Below are positions 20,268 to 29,035 of a stretch of 57,772 nt of DNA, piece after piece. The translations under genes and the position numbers were made by a program. Origin of the DNA: Zygnema cylindricum (Eukaryota; Streptophyta; Zygnematophyceae; Zygnematales; Zygnemataceae); the NCBI GenBank assembly GCA_037447655.1, contig JBBHKE010003448.1, positions 293,115 to 350,886 on the forward strand, read 5' to 3'. Numbering within the stretch: position 1 is the stretch's first letter; each line of letters begins with the position of its first letter. Below the pieces are notes generated by a model that saw nothing but the letters and a program-made list of their open reading frames with translations, was not told the origin of the DNA and did no database searches.

Positions 20268-20479
20268 GATCAAATCCTGATACCGGTAGGTCTCTTTTGG
20301 TACAAACTATAAATTAGCCTATCTTCTTTAGACAGCCATGGCTCTAGCTCTTTCTCTGGTCTTTAGTGACTGCAACAAGTATTGGGACCGGAGAGAGTTG
20401 AGCGAGAAGCAGGCTGTCTTTGTTGACTTACTCTATTTATTTTTCCAATATAGACCTAGAAAGTACATAAATTTCAACA
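20268..20479 (-). repeat. C2 outer LTR, right part
   Basis: Resumes in the B-box-like GATCAAATCC of the antisense tRNA-like block. It then has the hairpin TCTCTGGTC/GACCGGAGAGA with loop containing TAGTGACTGCAACAAGT, and ends TTTCAACA at the GCCTT duplication. Confidence 0.85.
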
Positions 20480-21512
20480 GCCTTCACAAAATCCCATTGC
20501 TTCTTCCCGTTCTGCAATCGTCGGTGTTGTCCAGAGTCCCGCTTTACTGTCAAAAATCATTCCTGCTGCTCCTTTCCGATAAGCGTGACTGTGAGGAAAA
20601 GAGACCAAAGTCGAGAGTGCTCTCCGTGGGAATCCTGGTTTGTTGCACCGAAAAAAAGGGGAGCGGTGGGGTCGAGTCACTGGGGTGGCCATTCTACTTT
20701 TCCCAAGTATGTGCTACACATAATTTTACGGGTCAAGGATTTGCTTCTCAACAGTTGCCGGAGGACTAGAAGCGAAATCATATTGGTCTAATATGCCTTG
20801 ACTGTGTGTGCCCGGGATCCCATTAAGACAGCGTTGAAAACCAAAGAACTTCTAAAATCCGGGTTATGTTATTCCAGCTGTCCGCAACTTGTTTCCGTTT
20901 ATCATCTCCCGGGTGGACATTTTCTAGAACGTACCCCACCGGTGTGTCCTGGAGCTTTTGAAGCCACGAGATTAATTCGATCAACCGGTAAAATGTTCCA
21001 CTTCTGCGGTCTTGATGCCCTTTTCCTTGTCCTGCTAGGGAGTATCCCTGACAAGGCCATCTTGCCAACACCAAATCCACTCTTCTCAAACTGGCCAAAT
21101 GGGTCGCCAAGATTTTTTCTACATTTTGGGGAAGAATCTGGTGAGCTTTCGAGAAGGCAAACACTGGAAGTTGTTGAGGATATAAGTGGTGAAGTTGGTA
21201 GAGGCGGTGTTCCCTGACAGCCTGTGCGTCGGGGGATGTCTCCACGGCTGCGTATGACTCCACCACATATCTTGTCTTAAAAACCGTTTCGAAATCGAAA
21301 CTTATCCCCGAATAGAGAGATAAAATACGCAGTCCGGAATCGGGGACTGCCAATGACACCACTTGTCGATCGAACTCCATGTTATCGGACTTGGTTTGGG
21401 AAGAATAAGACCGGGGTGTAAAAACAACTTCCTTTAATAATAAAGTCGAGAAAGTTTGATCCACTCCTTGCCGGAGTTTCGCCACTTGTAGTAATTTATT
21501 ATTGTATTCCAC
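20480..21512 (-). pseudogene. Cytosine-5 DNA methyltransferase domain inside the gypsy polyprotein
   Basis: C5 methyltransferases add a methyl group to cytosine. The main open piece (21512-20823, 229 codons) shows motif I as LSLYSGIS (residues 65-72), the motif II acidic residue in YAAVETSPDA (87-96), motif IV with catalytic Cys in WPCQGYSLAGQGKG (152-165; the Cys is residue 154) and motif VI as ENV (197-199). A frame change follows, then GSRAHTVKAY near 20800 (motif VIII-like) and EREEAMGF near 20500. The domain continues at 17666 past C2. It lies between the protease (21600-22192) and the RT, so it is part of the retroelement. Stops and frameshifts make this copy inactive. Confidence 0.82.
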
Positions 21513-21599
21513 TTCCCACCGCTTAGAAATGGGAAATAGCTAGATTTCTTCCGCTATATTTGTGAAACTGCCAAACAGTGCCGTCGGAGATGATGTAGT

Positions 21600-22192
21600 T
21601 TACATTGAGTAACATCCATACACCAGGACATTTGTTTTCTCTCGATTCCATAAATCTAAAGGAACCACCACTTTGGTTCCTTCGGGAATCCCGGGGTCCC
21701 AAACAGTACATTGTCTTTTCCAATCGCTTAAACTCATATTTAGCCTGGTCCAAGTTGCAATCCCTAACATAATTTCAAATTGAGTCCCTTCAACCACTAA
21801 CAAGGGGAGTTCAATTTTCACCCTTTGGCCTGCGTCATCTGAGAATTCGATTTCCAAGGCTTTGATGATGCCATGGACAAGCTGGCTACCGCTGCTTACC
21901 GTGCTCAAGCAGATGCTACTCGAGCATATTTTTGGCCAGAGATCTCAGTCATTTTCTGTAAGGCGGAATTGGTAATGAGGTTGGGGAGCGCTCCGGTATC
22001 GACCACAGTGTCTTGGTATCCTACGTACCCGTTGATCTTGAAGTTTCTTGTCCAGTTCAGTATAAGAGCCACTGACAAGGCTTTGTAGTCCCTATCCACT
22101 TTAGGGGTTTTCGGATATGTAGACAGAAACTCTAAGGTAAGCGAAGTGGCCCTGTTGACACGGTTCTTCCCAGAGTGGATCTCTTTTCCCAA
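21600..22192 (-). pseudogene. Ty3/gypsy aspartic protease
   Basis: The protease releases polyprotein products. The first piece (22192-21905) holds the active site VVDTGALPNLI, a retropepsin-like DTGA. After a frame shift the second piece (21908-21600) has LPLLVVEGTQFEIMLG and WDPGIPEGTKVVVPL, matching the flap-to-C-terminal part of retropepsins. It lies between gag and the methyltransferase, the usual place for a gypsy protease. Confidence 0.75.
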
Positions 22193-22207
22193 TGCCTGAA
22201 TGAGTAT

Positions 22208-23652
22208 TTATCCGGGCAGGTTTTGAGAGGATGCCAGTGTCTTTATGTTGTTTAGGGCGTATGGCATGAGGTGCCAGACTAGCATTACAGCTAGTTTGGA
22301 GGAAGGAAGGGTAGCCTCCGGTGAGGATGGTGGTGAATCCGGTTCCTGCGGATCCTGATCTTGTCCTTCCTTCTCGTCAGTCTCGGAGCCGGAATTTGCA
22401 ATCAGCAGAGTTTGGGGAGGGTCATTTTCCGGGCATTCTGCCATGTATTTTTCAAACCAATCCTGATTATCTTATTTCTCTCTCTCCAGCAACTCCTTCT
22501 CCCTCTGTTGTTACTCGTTCAGGTAGTTTTCAAAACCGGGAGGAAATTTAGGGTTTGGCGGAAGAGATGGAGGGTGATTTGGTTTGATTTCGAGGCCGAT
22601 GCCGCTGTTTTGCAATTTTGCCCTGGGAGTAAATGACAAAGGACATGTAGCTTTCCGGTTGTGGTCATTCTGACCCATTTTTTGCATGTTCTGTCTTTGC
22701 ATTGAGGTGGAATTGCGGAGTTGGCGACGACTATCTCCCACCCCAACATTCGAGGCCCTGGACAAGATGGTTCTGGCATGGTGGGCATTTGGGGGTTTCA
22801 AATCCTAGCCCAATAAGTCATCATCATTTACACCGGTTGTGCTTTGAAGATCAAGCTCCGCAAGCTTCTGTAGTAATTTCTGTTTGTGTCTCTGGAGTTG
22901 TTGTGCTGCTGTGAGAGGTGCAGGCCGGGAAGGAGATCCCAAACGGAGGGCAGCCAGCTCTGCAGCAAGCTCTGCAGCCATTGCGACCAGTTGCTGACTC
23001 AACTGGTGGATAATGATTTCCTGCGTAAGTCTCGTTTTAGCCACCGGTGCTTGCTCCAGTTCCTCTGGGGTGAGCGGAACTCTTCGTCCCCAACGATAGA
23101 GGAGTTAAAGTGGGAGAAGGTTAAGGACAATTTCTCCTTCTCCAGTAAATAAGGCGAACTGCATCATTTCTTTAAAAATTCTATTCTTTCGTAAACATTG
23201 CGTCTCCTTATGCCTAATGAAACCGCAAGCCTAGCATTTTGTTCCCTCGGAGGTGTATTTGCTGCGGATTTCATCGCAGATTTGGGCGTCATCAAACTTT
23301 GGAAGTTTGATTTGTCGTGTTGAGATTGCGACATTTTGGCGATTTCTCCTCGGGGGCTCTGACGGTAAGTGTCCTTAGTTACTGGCGTCTTCTCTCTTCC
23401 CCCTTCCCCTTTAAGCCTTTCTTGCTGCTTCCGGGTCCTTTCTGCACGTTCTTTCTCCAATTCCTTTAGCTTCAAGGCTCTCTCCGGTTTAAGTTTCCGT
23501 GTGTAGTGCTTCCACCCATGTTAAGCAATCGTAAAGAAAAACTCTTTCGTCTACTCCCATTGCCGGTTCAGACACCTTGTCCTCACTTGTTTCCCTTTGA
23601 GCTTCCGCAAAGTTTGGAGTTCAGCCTTTTCCTCCTCACTCAAAAAGGTCTC
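22208..23652 (-). pseudogene. Ty3/gypsy Gag region (degenerate)
   Basis: Several minus-strand pieces: 23475-23164, highly charged (KELEKERAERTRKQQERLK); 23044-22805, Ala/Gln/Leu-rich and likely helical; 22801-22511 with the remnant of a zinc knuckle (GQNDHNRKATC; the first Cys pair is lost); and 22444-22208, acidic and Pro/Ser rich. No single long frame remains. The upstream limit is the C3 LTR at 23653; the gypsy 5' LTR is not seen in the window. Confidence 0.6.
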
Positions 23653-24687
23653 TGTTGAAATTGATAGATTTCTAGAGTATTTTCTAGGTTTAATATGTTA
23701 GTATCAAAAAAAAAAGACAGACAGCCTGCCTCCACCTCCTCTCTCTAACCCCCATACTTGTTCTATTCACTGAAAGATAGAGAGGGTGGTTGATCCATGG
23801 CTGCCCTAGTCCAACATACAGTTATTTTTAGTAGGTTACTCTAAAAACATACATGACGGACCCGGGATTTGATCCCGGTACCTACCGGTCGTCAGGTTGA
23901 CCGACAGCGGTTAGCTTTATCCAATTAGACTAGGACCAATGCTAAATGCTATCGTATGTGATAGATATACATATATATTTAGAAAGGAACAAATTCATTT
24001 AACTAAAACTGGATACGGCATGCATAGATACAGTTTTATTAAAGTACGAAGTACGATATCATTTCAAAAACGAATACCACGCATGTTTTTGGCAACGAAG
24101 CAAATATCGCGCAAGTATTTATAACAGCTATGATTGCGTCTCATTACGAATCCGACGGCGCACATCATCGCCGAAATCTCGGATTGGTCACCTTGGCGTT
24201 TTGTGACGTTGCATGACCTGGAGCCACGTGGAGAGATGACATCCGGTCATAGGAATTCCGAGGAATGTACGGACGAGTAAAAAGCAGACACGCGTCCGCT
24301 TAATAGCCTTGTCGTACATAGGCCGAACAAAAGGTAAACCGGCAGTAGTACTTTTTGGTACAGTACAGTAATCTGATTGGTCTGTACTTCAGTAGAAAGA
24401 AGTTATTAGAGGGAATTAGGACTTAGAAAATTTTGGTAGGTAGTCACCTCTCCCTTTGAGAGTTTGTACAAATTGGCATTTATAATGCCTCAAAACTTAT
24501 CGCCTGGTTGGGCGTTTTCAGAGATTCTTTTTCCTACGGACTCAGGGGAGTCTAGGCTGCACAAAGATGTATACAGATTATCAGCTTGATTACTTGGGCA
24601 GCAGTGGCTGTGGCTTAAAGTGGGCTAGTTAATAACTATCTACAGGCTTCCTGTATTCTGTAGTCCAATGGAGGACAGAGAATTGCA
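23653..24687 (+). repeat. C3 5' LTR
   Basis: 1035 bp, TGTTGAAATTGATAG...AGAATTGCA, inserted in gypsy gag. Its antisense strand carries the best-preserved tRNA-like unit of the window. The promoter region differs from most other LTRs here and is closest to those of C10 and C11 (GGAATTCCGAGGAATG near 24255). Confidence 0.9.
23706..23945 (-). ncRNA. Candidate Pol III-type antisense unit (best copy)
   Basis: On the minus strand, TAGTCTAATTGG (23932-23921) fits the A-box consensus TRGYNNARNNG, and GATCAAATC within 23875-23865 fits the B-box GWTCRANNC, about 57 nt apart. A perfect 5-bp stem CCGGG/CCCGG encloses the B-box loop. A hairpin (23789-23732: CCACCCTCTCTA with TAGAGAGAGGAGGTGG) follows, then ten T residues (23715-23706). 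The order promoter, structured body, T-run is that of a small Pol III gene of about 240 nt. No product is known. Confidence 0.55.
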
Positions 24688-24702
24688 GGTTATGGGCCCA
24701 CC
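24688..24702 (+). promoter_or_regulatory. C3 primer-binding site
   Basis: GGTTATGGGCCCACC, perfect. C4 inserted overlapping its end; its target duplication CCCTC is 24701-24705 and 29036-29040. Confidence 0.88.
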
Positions 24703-24705
24703 CTC

Positions 24706-25860
24706 TGTTGGTATTTGAGTATTTTCTAGGTCTTTTATAGAAAAAAGCAAAGGCAGTCTGTCCTTGACTCCCTTCTCCCAGCCCCCACACATGTTGTAGT
24801 CACTGAAGGTTTGATAGGGAGCTAGAGCCATGGCTGCCTAAAGCTCATTAGAGAAGACATGGGGTGGATTAGATATATTTACTAAAAGTTAATTGCCGGA
24901 CCCAGGAATTGATTGTGGTACCTGCCGCCCGTCAATTTCAAATAGACGTTAGCTTTGACCGTTAGGCCTAAGACAAGTATAACGGTATATAAGATTTGGT
25001 AAATATATAAATCGTTACATGTAGATTAATTCGTTTAACGGCGAATAGATAGTTTGAATTAGTGCGTAGTACGGTACGCGGACAGAACGGATATCGCGCA
25101 TATGTTTTGATAGCGAAACAAATACCGCGCGTCGAATTTCAGCGGCTAGGATTATAGCCGGTTTTGATCGGACGGCCGCTATCGCGCCGCGATCACGGAA
25201 AAGGTACTTTTGGCGTTTTACGGTATTTGACACGTCAGATGACATGTGGCGTGATAACATTAGATTACGAGAATTCCGGAGATTACACGAACTAATCCTG
25301 ATTTGCCACGTGCCGACATTTTGGTCATGTCGTACAATGCCGTACATAAAGTACACCGACACCTGTACTTTTTTGTACGACACAGTAATTTGATTGGTGC
25401 CGTACTTCAGTAGATAGAGTTTTAGAGAGGGAATAGGACTTAGAAAATTTTGGGTAGATAGCTGCCTCTCCCAAAGAGCACCTTGTATAAATGACAAACT
25501 TTGGCCAGTCATAACTATCAATTTACTTGACCATTTTCAGTGATTCTTTTTGCTGCGTCTCAGGGGAGTCCACGCTACACAGAGGTGTAGCCGGTCAGAG
25601 TTTTTGTCTGCCAGGGTGGCTGCATTTATAAGGGAAAGTCAAAGTGGGTGAATGTGTCCAAATCTCATATTCTAACTTTGCATTCTGTGGTGGAACTGAG
25701 CACACAGAAAGTGTTATTTCACAAGGGTGAATCTATATTGGGATTGTGACTGTCAAAGGGTCAGTCATTTGGGTTTATATTATCTTGGAGTCGGCACTAT
25801 CTAGATTAGCTTCTTTTGGATCTGCATACTCTGAGGGCCAATGGAGGTCTCAGAGTTTCA
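24706..25860 (+). repeat. C4 5' LTR
   Basis: 1155 bp. TATAAAT at 25486-25492 probably marks the promoter. U5 contains ATG at 25841, in frame with Gag. The antisense tRNA-like block is near 24895-24985, but its A-box is worn. Confidence 0.93.
25486..25492 (+). promoter_or_regulatory. LTR TATA box
   Basis: TATAAAT, about 375 bp before the LTR end, repeated at 28661-28667 in the 3' LTR and at the same place in the LTR at 18681-19860. RNA would start shortly after it, leaving about 350 nt of R-U5. Confidence 0.6.
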
Positions 25861-27283
25861 GGTTATGGGCCCACCATCTAGGGTGCCTATGTTCGATGGA
25901 ACAGACTTTACCTATTGGGAGTTTAGAATGGCGGGATTGCTTTTTGAGAAACACTTATTGGGAATTGTTTCGGGACAAGTGAGATGTCCGCCACCTGGCT
26001 TTGGAGGAGCTTACTATGGAGATTCATCTGAGGCTGCCCAGAATATCAACCGGAGCTCAGATGCAACGAAAGGTGAAGGGAAAAATCTTTCCGTGGATAG
26101 AGAAATAGGGGAGAAGGAAAATGGGACACCTATGGTGAGGGGAGCTAGGCTCTCAGCTATGGTACCACATGTAGGGATTAAAACTGAAGAAAATGACACA
26201 AAAATATGGGAATACAAAAACACTATAGCAAAACATCTCATACTTAGTTATGTGTCTAAGTCGATAGCTATCACTCTTTTAAGTCTAACCAAAGCTTCAA
26301 AGATATGGGAAGCACTAATTGATATTTATAAGAGTGAGACTATTCAGAGGCAGCAATTAGTAAAACAGGAAATAGATGCCTACGTTTATAAAGGCGGTAG
26401 CATGATAGAGTTTTGCAATGATATTGCTGCGCTATACGTTGAGCTTACTAGTGCGGGATATGTAGAATCTGAGGAGAGTAAGATTAATACACTACTTATG
26501 AAACTCCCAGATGAGTACGAAAACATCATTTGTCGTATGCAGGCAATGGATGGCTCCTTATGGACTTGGTGCTTTACCATGGGGATAATTCTTGTGAAGG
26601 ATAGCACTTTGGAGCTTCGTAGGGGAAAGGACAGGGTCAATGCATTTTCAGCTGGTGGTGATTGGCGTAAGCGTGATGAGAGGAACGGCGGTGACGAGCG
26701 GAAGCGTGATGAGAGGAACGGTGGTGACGAGCGGAAGTGTGATGAGAGAAAGAAAGACAAAGGTAAACCTTATCGGAACTTTGGTGGAAAGAGAGGGAGA
26801 GGAAAAGAAAGGGGAGCTTTAAAAATGAGGGCTTGCTTCTTTTGTAGGGAACCGGGTCATTATATGGAGGAATGCCCTTGTTTGGAAAAACTTAGAAGTT
26901 GGAATGTGGATGAGGAGGAACAAGGGGAAGAGGAGAAAGAGGATGAAGATATTTTAGAGCTTCTCTGGATTAGTACTATGGGGAAGAGAGAAAATCACAC
27001 AGTAATTGCACGAAGGCAACAATGTGCTTTTGGAGGTATAAGGGAAGTAAAGAGAGAGGAGGTACTTGAGGATGTCGAGGAGTGTAGAGTGTATGACTTA
27101 GAAATGAGAAAGTCAGTTCTAGGATCCATAAGTGAAAACGGGAAGGATAAAATTAATCAGGATATTTTTATAGATAATATGGAAACAGAAAATTGGTCGG
27201 AAAGGGAGACTTCAACGGATTCCGAGGAAAGCGGAGGAGTGAAACTCGAAGAGGTTTTAAAGGATAGGGGAGAAGAGAAATAG
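25841..27283 (+). CDS. C4 Gag, intact
   Basis: 480 codons if started at the LTR ATG (25841), 472 from the primer-binding-site ATG (25865); both are in one frame. Copia Gag landmarks: FTYWEFRMAGLLFEKHLLG near the start, KIWEALIDIY, KLPDEYENIICRM, and a perfect CX2CX4HX4C knuckle CFFCREPGHYMEEC (residues about 330-343). Before it are repeated charged units RKRDERNGGDE. After it an acidic tail of about 130 residues replaces the protease; the QQCAFGGIREVKREE stretch matches the sequence that leads into the protease in C3, but the protease active site is gone. Gag packages RNA; this copy could in principle be expressed. Confidence 0.88.
   Translation: MEVSEFQVMGPPSRVPMFDGTDFTYWEFRMAGLLFEKHLLGIVSGQVRCPPPGFGGAYYGDSSEAAQNINRSSDATKGEGKNLSVDREIGEKENGTPMVRGARLSAMVPHVGIKTEENDTKIWEYKNTIAKHLILSYVSKSIAITLLSLTKASKIWEALIDIYKSETIQRQQLVKQEIDAYVYKGGSMIEFCNDIAALYVELTSAGYVESEESKINTLLMKLPDEYENIICRMQAMDGSLWTWCFTMGIILVKDSTLELRRGKDRVNAFSAGGDWRKRDERNGGDERKRDERNGGDERKCDERKKDKGKPYRNFGGKRGRGKERGALKMRACFFCREPGHYMEECPCLEKLRSWNVDEEEQGEEEKEDEDILELLWISTMGKRENHTVIARRQQCAFGGIREVKREEVLEDVEECRVYDLEMRKSVLGSISENGKDKINQDIFIDNMETENWSERETSTDSEESGGVKLEEVLKDRGEEK
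25861..25875 (+). promoter_or_regulatory. C4 primer-binding site
   Basis: GGTTATGGGCCCACC, perfect and directly after the LTR. The ATG at 25865-25867 lies inside it. Confidence 0.9.
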
Positions 27284-27589
27284 TTGATTAAAGGTTTAGG
27301 GGAGAAGACATATTTATTGAGAATTAAATTAGAAAGTAATAGTGGAAAGAATTCCATGGGAGAGAGTGAGGGAAGTTCAGAAAATGGGGTAATTATCATG
27401 GATAAAAATATGAGTACGAAAGGTGTAGATCTTCTGAGGAACTTAGTGGGGACTAGTGTTTTTTGGGAATATTTGGGGGTGGATGGATTTGACATCACTA
27501 CTTGGTGTGATGTCACTTGTGAAGATGTGCCTCTAAAAGGGTTATCATCCGGATATGTGTTGCAGGTTGGGGATGGGGCTGACTGTTGA
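27284..27589 (+). pseudogene. C4 remnant of pol (RNase H edge)
   Basis: A frame of about 100 codons directly after the Gag stop. The end (GVDGFDITTWCDVTCEDV and SGYVLQVGDGADC) aligns with the RNase H start of full copies (HIDITTWSDASYGD, TSGYVFYVGEGACC). The part before it resembles the connection domain. It marks where a large internal pol deletion was joined. No catalytic function is expected. Confidence 0.65.
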
Positions 27590-27877
27590 AAATGCAAAGG
27601 GGAAAGTAGATTCTGGTTGGATGAAAACGGGAGGAGGTGGATAAAATCTTTGATCGGATTTATGATAAGTGAGGTGCTAAATGAAATGTGTGATGCAATT
27701 ATTATTTCACTTCATCTAATGCATTGTTTTAAATACGACAGTATTTTTCTTAAGTTTTATAAAAGGAAAAGAAAAAGGAAAAGAAAAAAGGAAATAGGGG
27801 AAGGAGTGTTTGTTTATTTATTTGTAAGAGTTGAAAAAAAAAAAAAAAAAAAAGGGTAGACTAGAAAATAAGGGGAG
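27590..27877 (+). other. C4 3' untranslated region with A-run and purine tract
   Basis: Purine-rich, non-coding, with an uninterrupted A-run of about 18 around 27836-27853. It ends in GAAAATAAGGGGAG (27864-27877), the polypurine tract next to the 3' LTR, shared by most copia copies here as TAGAAAATAAGGGGAG. Confidence 0.75.
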
Positions 27878-29035
27878 TGTTGATATTTGAGTATTTTCTA
27901 GGTCTTTTATAGAAAAAGAGCAAAGGCAGTCTGTCCCTAACTCCCTTCTCCAAGCCCCCACACTTGTTGTAGTCACTGAAGGCTTGATAGGGAGCTAGAG
28001 CCATGGCTGCCTAAAGCTCATTAGAGAAGACATGGGGTGGATTAGATATATTTACTAAAAGTTAATTGCCGAACCCAAGAATTGATTGTGGTACCTGCCG
28101 CCCGTCAATTTCAAATAGACGTTAGCTTTGACCGTTAGGCCTAAGACAAGTATAACGGTATATAAGATTTGGTAAATATATAAACCGTTACATGTAGATT
28201 AATTCGTTTAACGGCGAATAGATAGTTTGAATTAGTGCGTAGTACTGTACGCGGACAGAACGGATATCGCGCATATGTTTTGATAGCGAAACAAATACCG
28301 CGCGTCGAATTTCAGCGGCTAGGATTATAGCCGGTTTTGATCGGACGGCCGCTATCGGCGCTGCGATCACGGAAAAGGTACTTTTGGCGTTTTACGGTAT
28401 TTGACACGTCAGATGACATGTGGCGTGATAACATTAGATTACGAGAATTCCGGAGATTACAGGAACTAATCCTGATTTGACACGTGTCGACATTTTGGTC
28501 ATGTCGTACAATGGCCGTACAGAAAGTACACCGACACCTGTACTTTTTTGTACGACACAGTAATTTGATTGGTGCCGTACTTCAGTAGATAGAGTTTTAG
28601 AGAGGGAATAGGACTTAGAAAATTTTGGGTAGATAGCTGCCTCTCCCAAAGAGCACCTTGTATAAATGACAAACTTTGGCCAGTCATAACTATCAATTTA
28701 CTTGACCATTTTCAGTGATTCTTTTTGCTGCGTCTCAGGGGAGTCCACGCTACACAGAGGTGTAGCCGGTCAGAGTTTTTGTCTGCCAGGGTGGCTGCAT
28801 TTATAAGGGAAAGTCAAAGTGGGTGAATGTGTCCAAATCTCATATTCTAACTTTGCATTATGTGGTGGAACTGAGCCCACAGAAAGTGTTATTTCACAGG
28901 GGTGAATCTAAATTGGGATTGTGACTGTCAAGGGGTCAGTCATTTGGGTTTATATTAACTTGGAGTCGACACTATCTAGATTAGCTTCTTTTGGATCTGC
29001 ATACTCTGAGGGCCAATGGAGGTCCCAGAGTTTCA
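27878..29035 (+). repeat. C4 3' LTR
   Basis: 1158 bp, TGTTGATATTTGAG...GAGTTTCA, near-identical partner of 24706-25860, followed by the CCCTC duplication. Confidence 0.93.

Larger units (their letters stand above)
17667..20479 (-). mobile_element. C2: copia LTR insertion with a second insertion inside
   Basis: The outer unit is a minus-strand copia LTR split into 17667-18680 and 20268-20479, with perfect target duplication GCCTT (17662-17666 and 20480-20484) in the gypsy methyltransferase. It is split inside its antisense tRNA-like block by a plus-strand piece, 18681-20267. That piece contains an LTR, a short SINE-like insert, an LTR remnant, a primer-binding site and the first codons of gag. 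The outer unit is best explained as a solo LTR, since no internal region of its own remains. Confidence 0.85.
24706..29035 (+). mobile_element. C4: young gag-only copia derivative
   Basis: A complete 4330-bp element: LTRs 24706-25860 (1155 bp) and 27878-29035 (1158 bp), primer-binding site, one long gag ORF, a short pol remnant, purine tract, and perfect target duplication CCCTC. The LTRs differ at only a few percent of positions by eye, so it is the youngest full element here. Protease, integrase and RT are absent; the only pol trace is a piece of RNase H. It lies nested in C3 just behind the C3 primer-binding site. Confidence 0.93.

Noticed and set aside
20338-20769. 143-codon plus-strand frame
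   Set aside because: Antisense to the gypsy methyltransferase tail and C2 LTR; crosses the insertion junction.
22361-22636. Plus-strand frame rich in Leu/Val
   Set aside because: Antisense shadow of the gypsy gag; no start context or homologue.
23864-23932. A true tRNA gene in the LTR
   Set aside because: Acceptor pairing forms with bases just before the T arm, not at the tRNA 5' end, and no proper anticodon loop is seen; tRNA-like only.
27617-27859. 80-codon frame after C4 Gag ending in Lys repeats
   Set aside because: Ends in the A-run of the 3' untranslated region; not shared with other copies.
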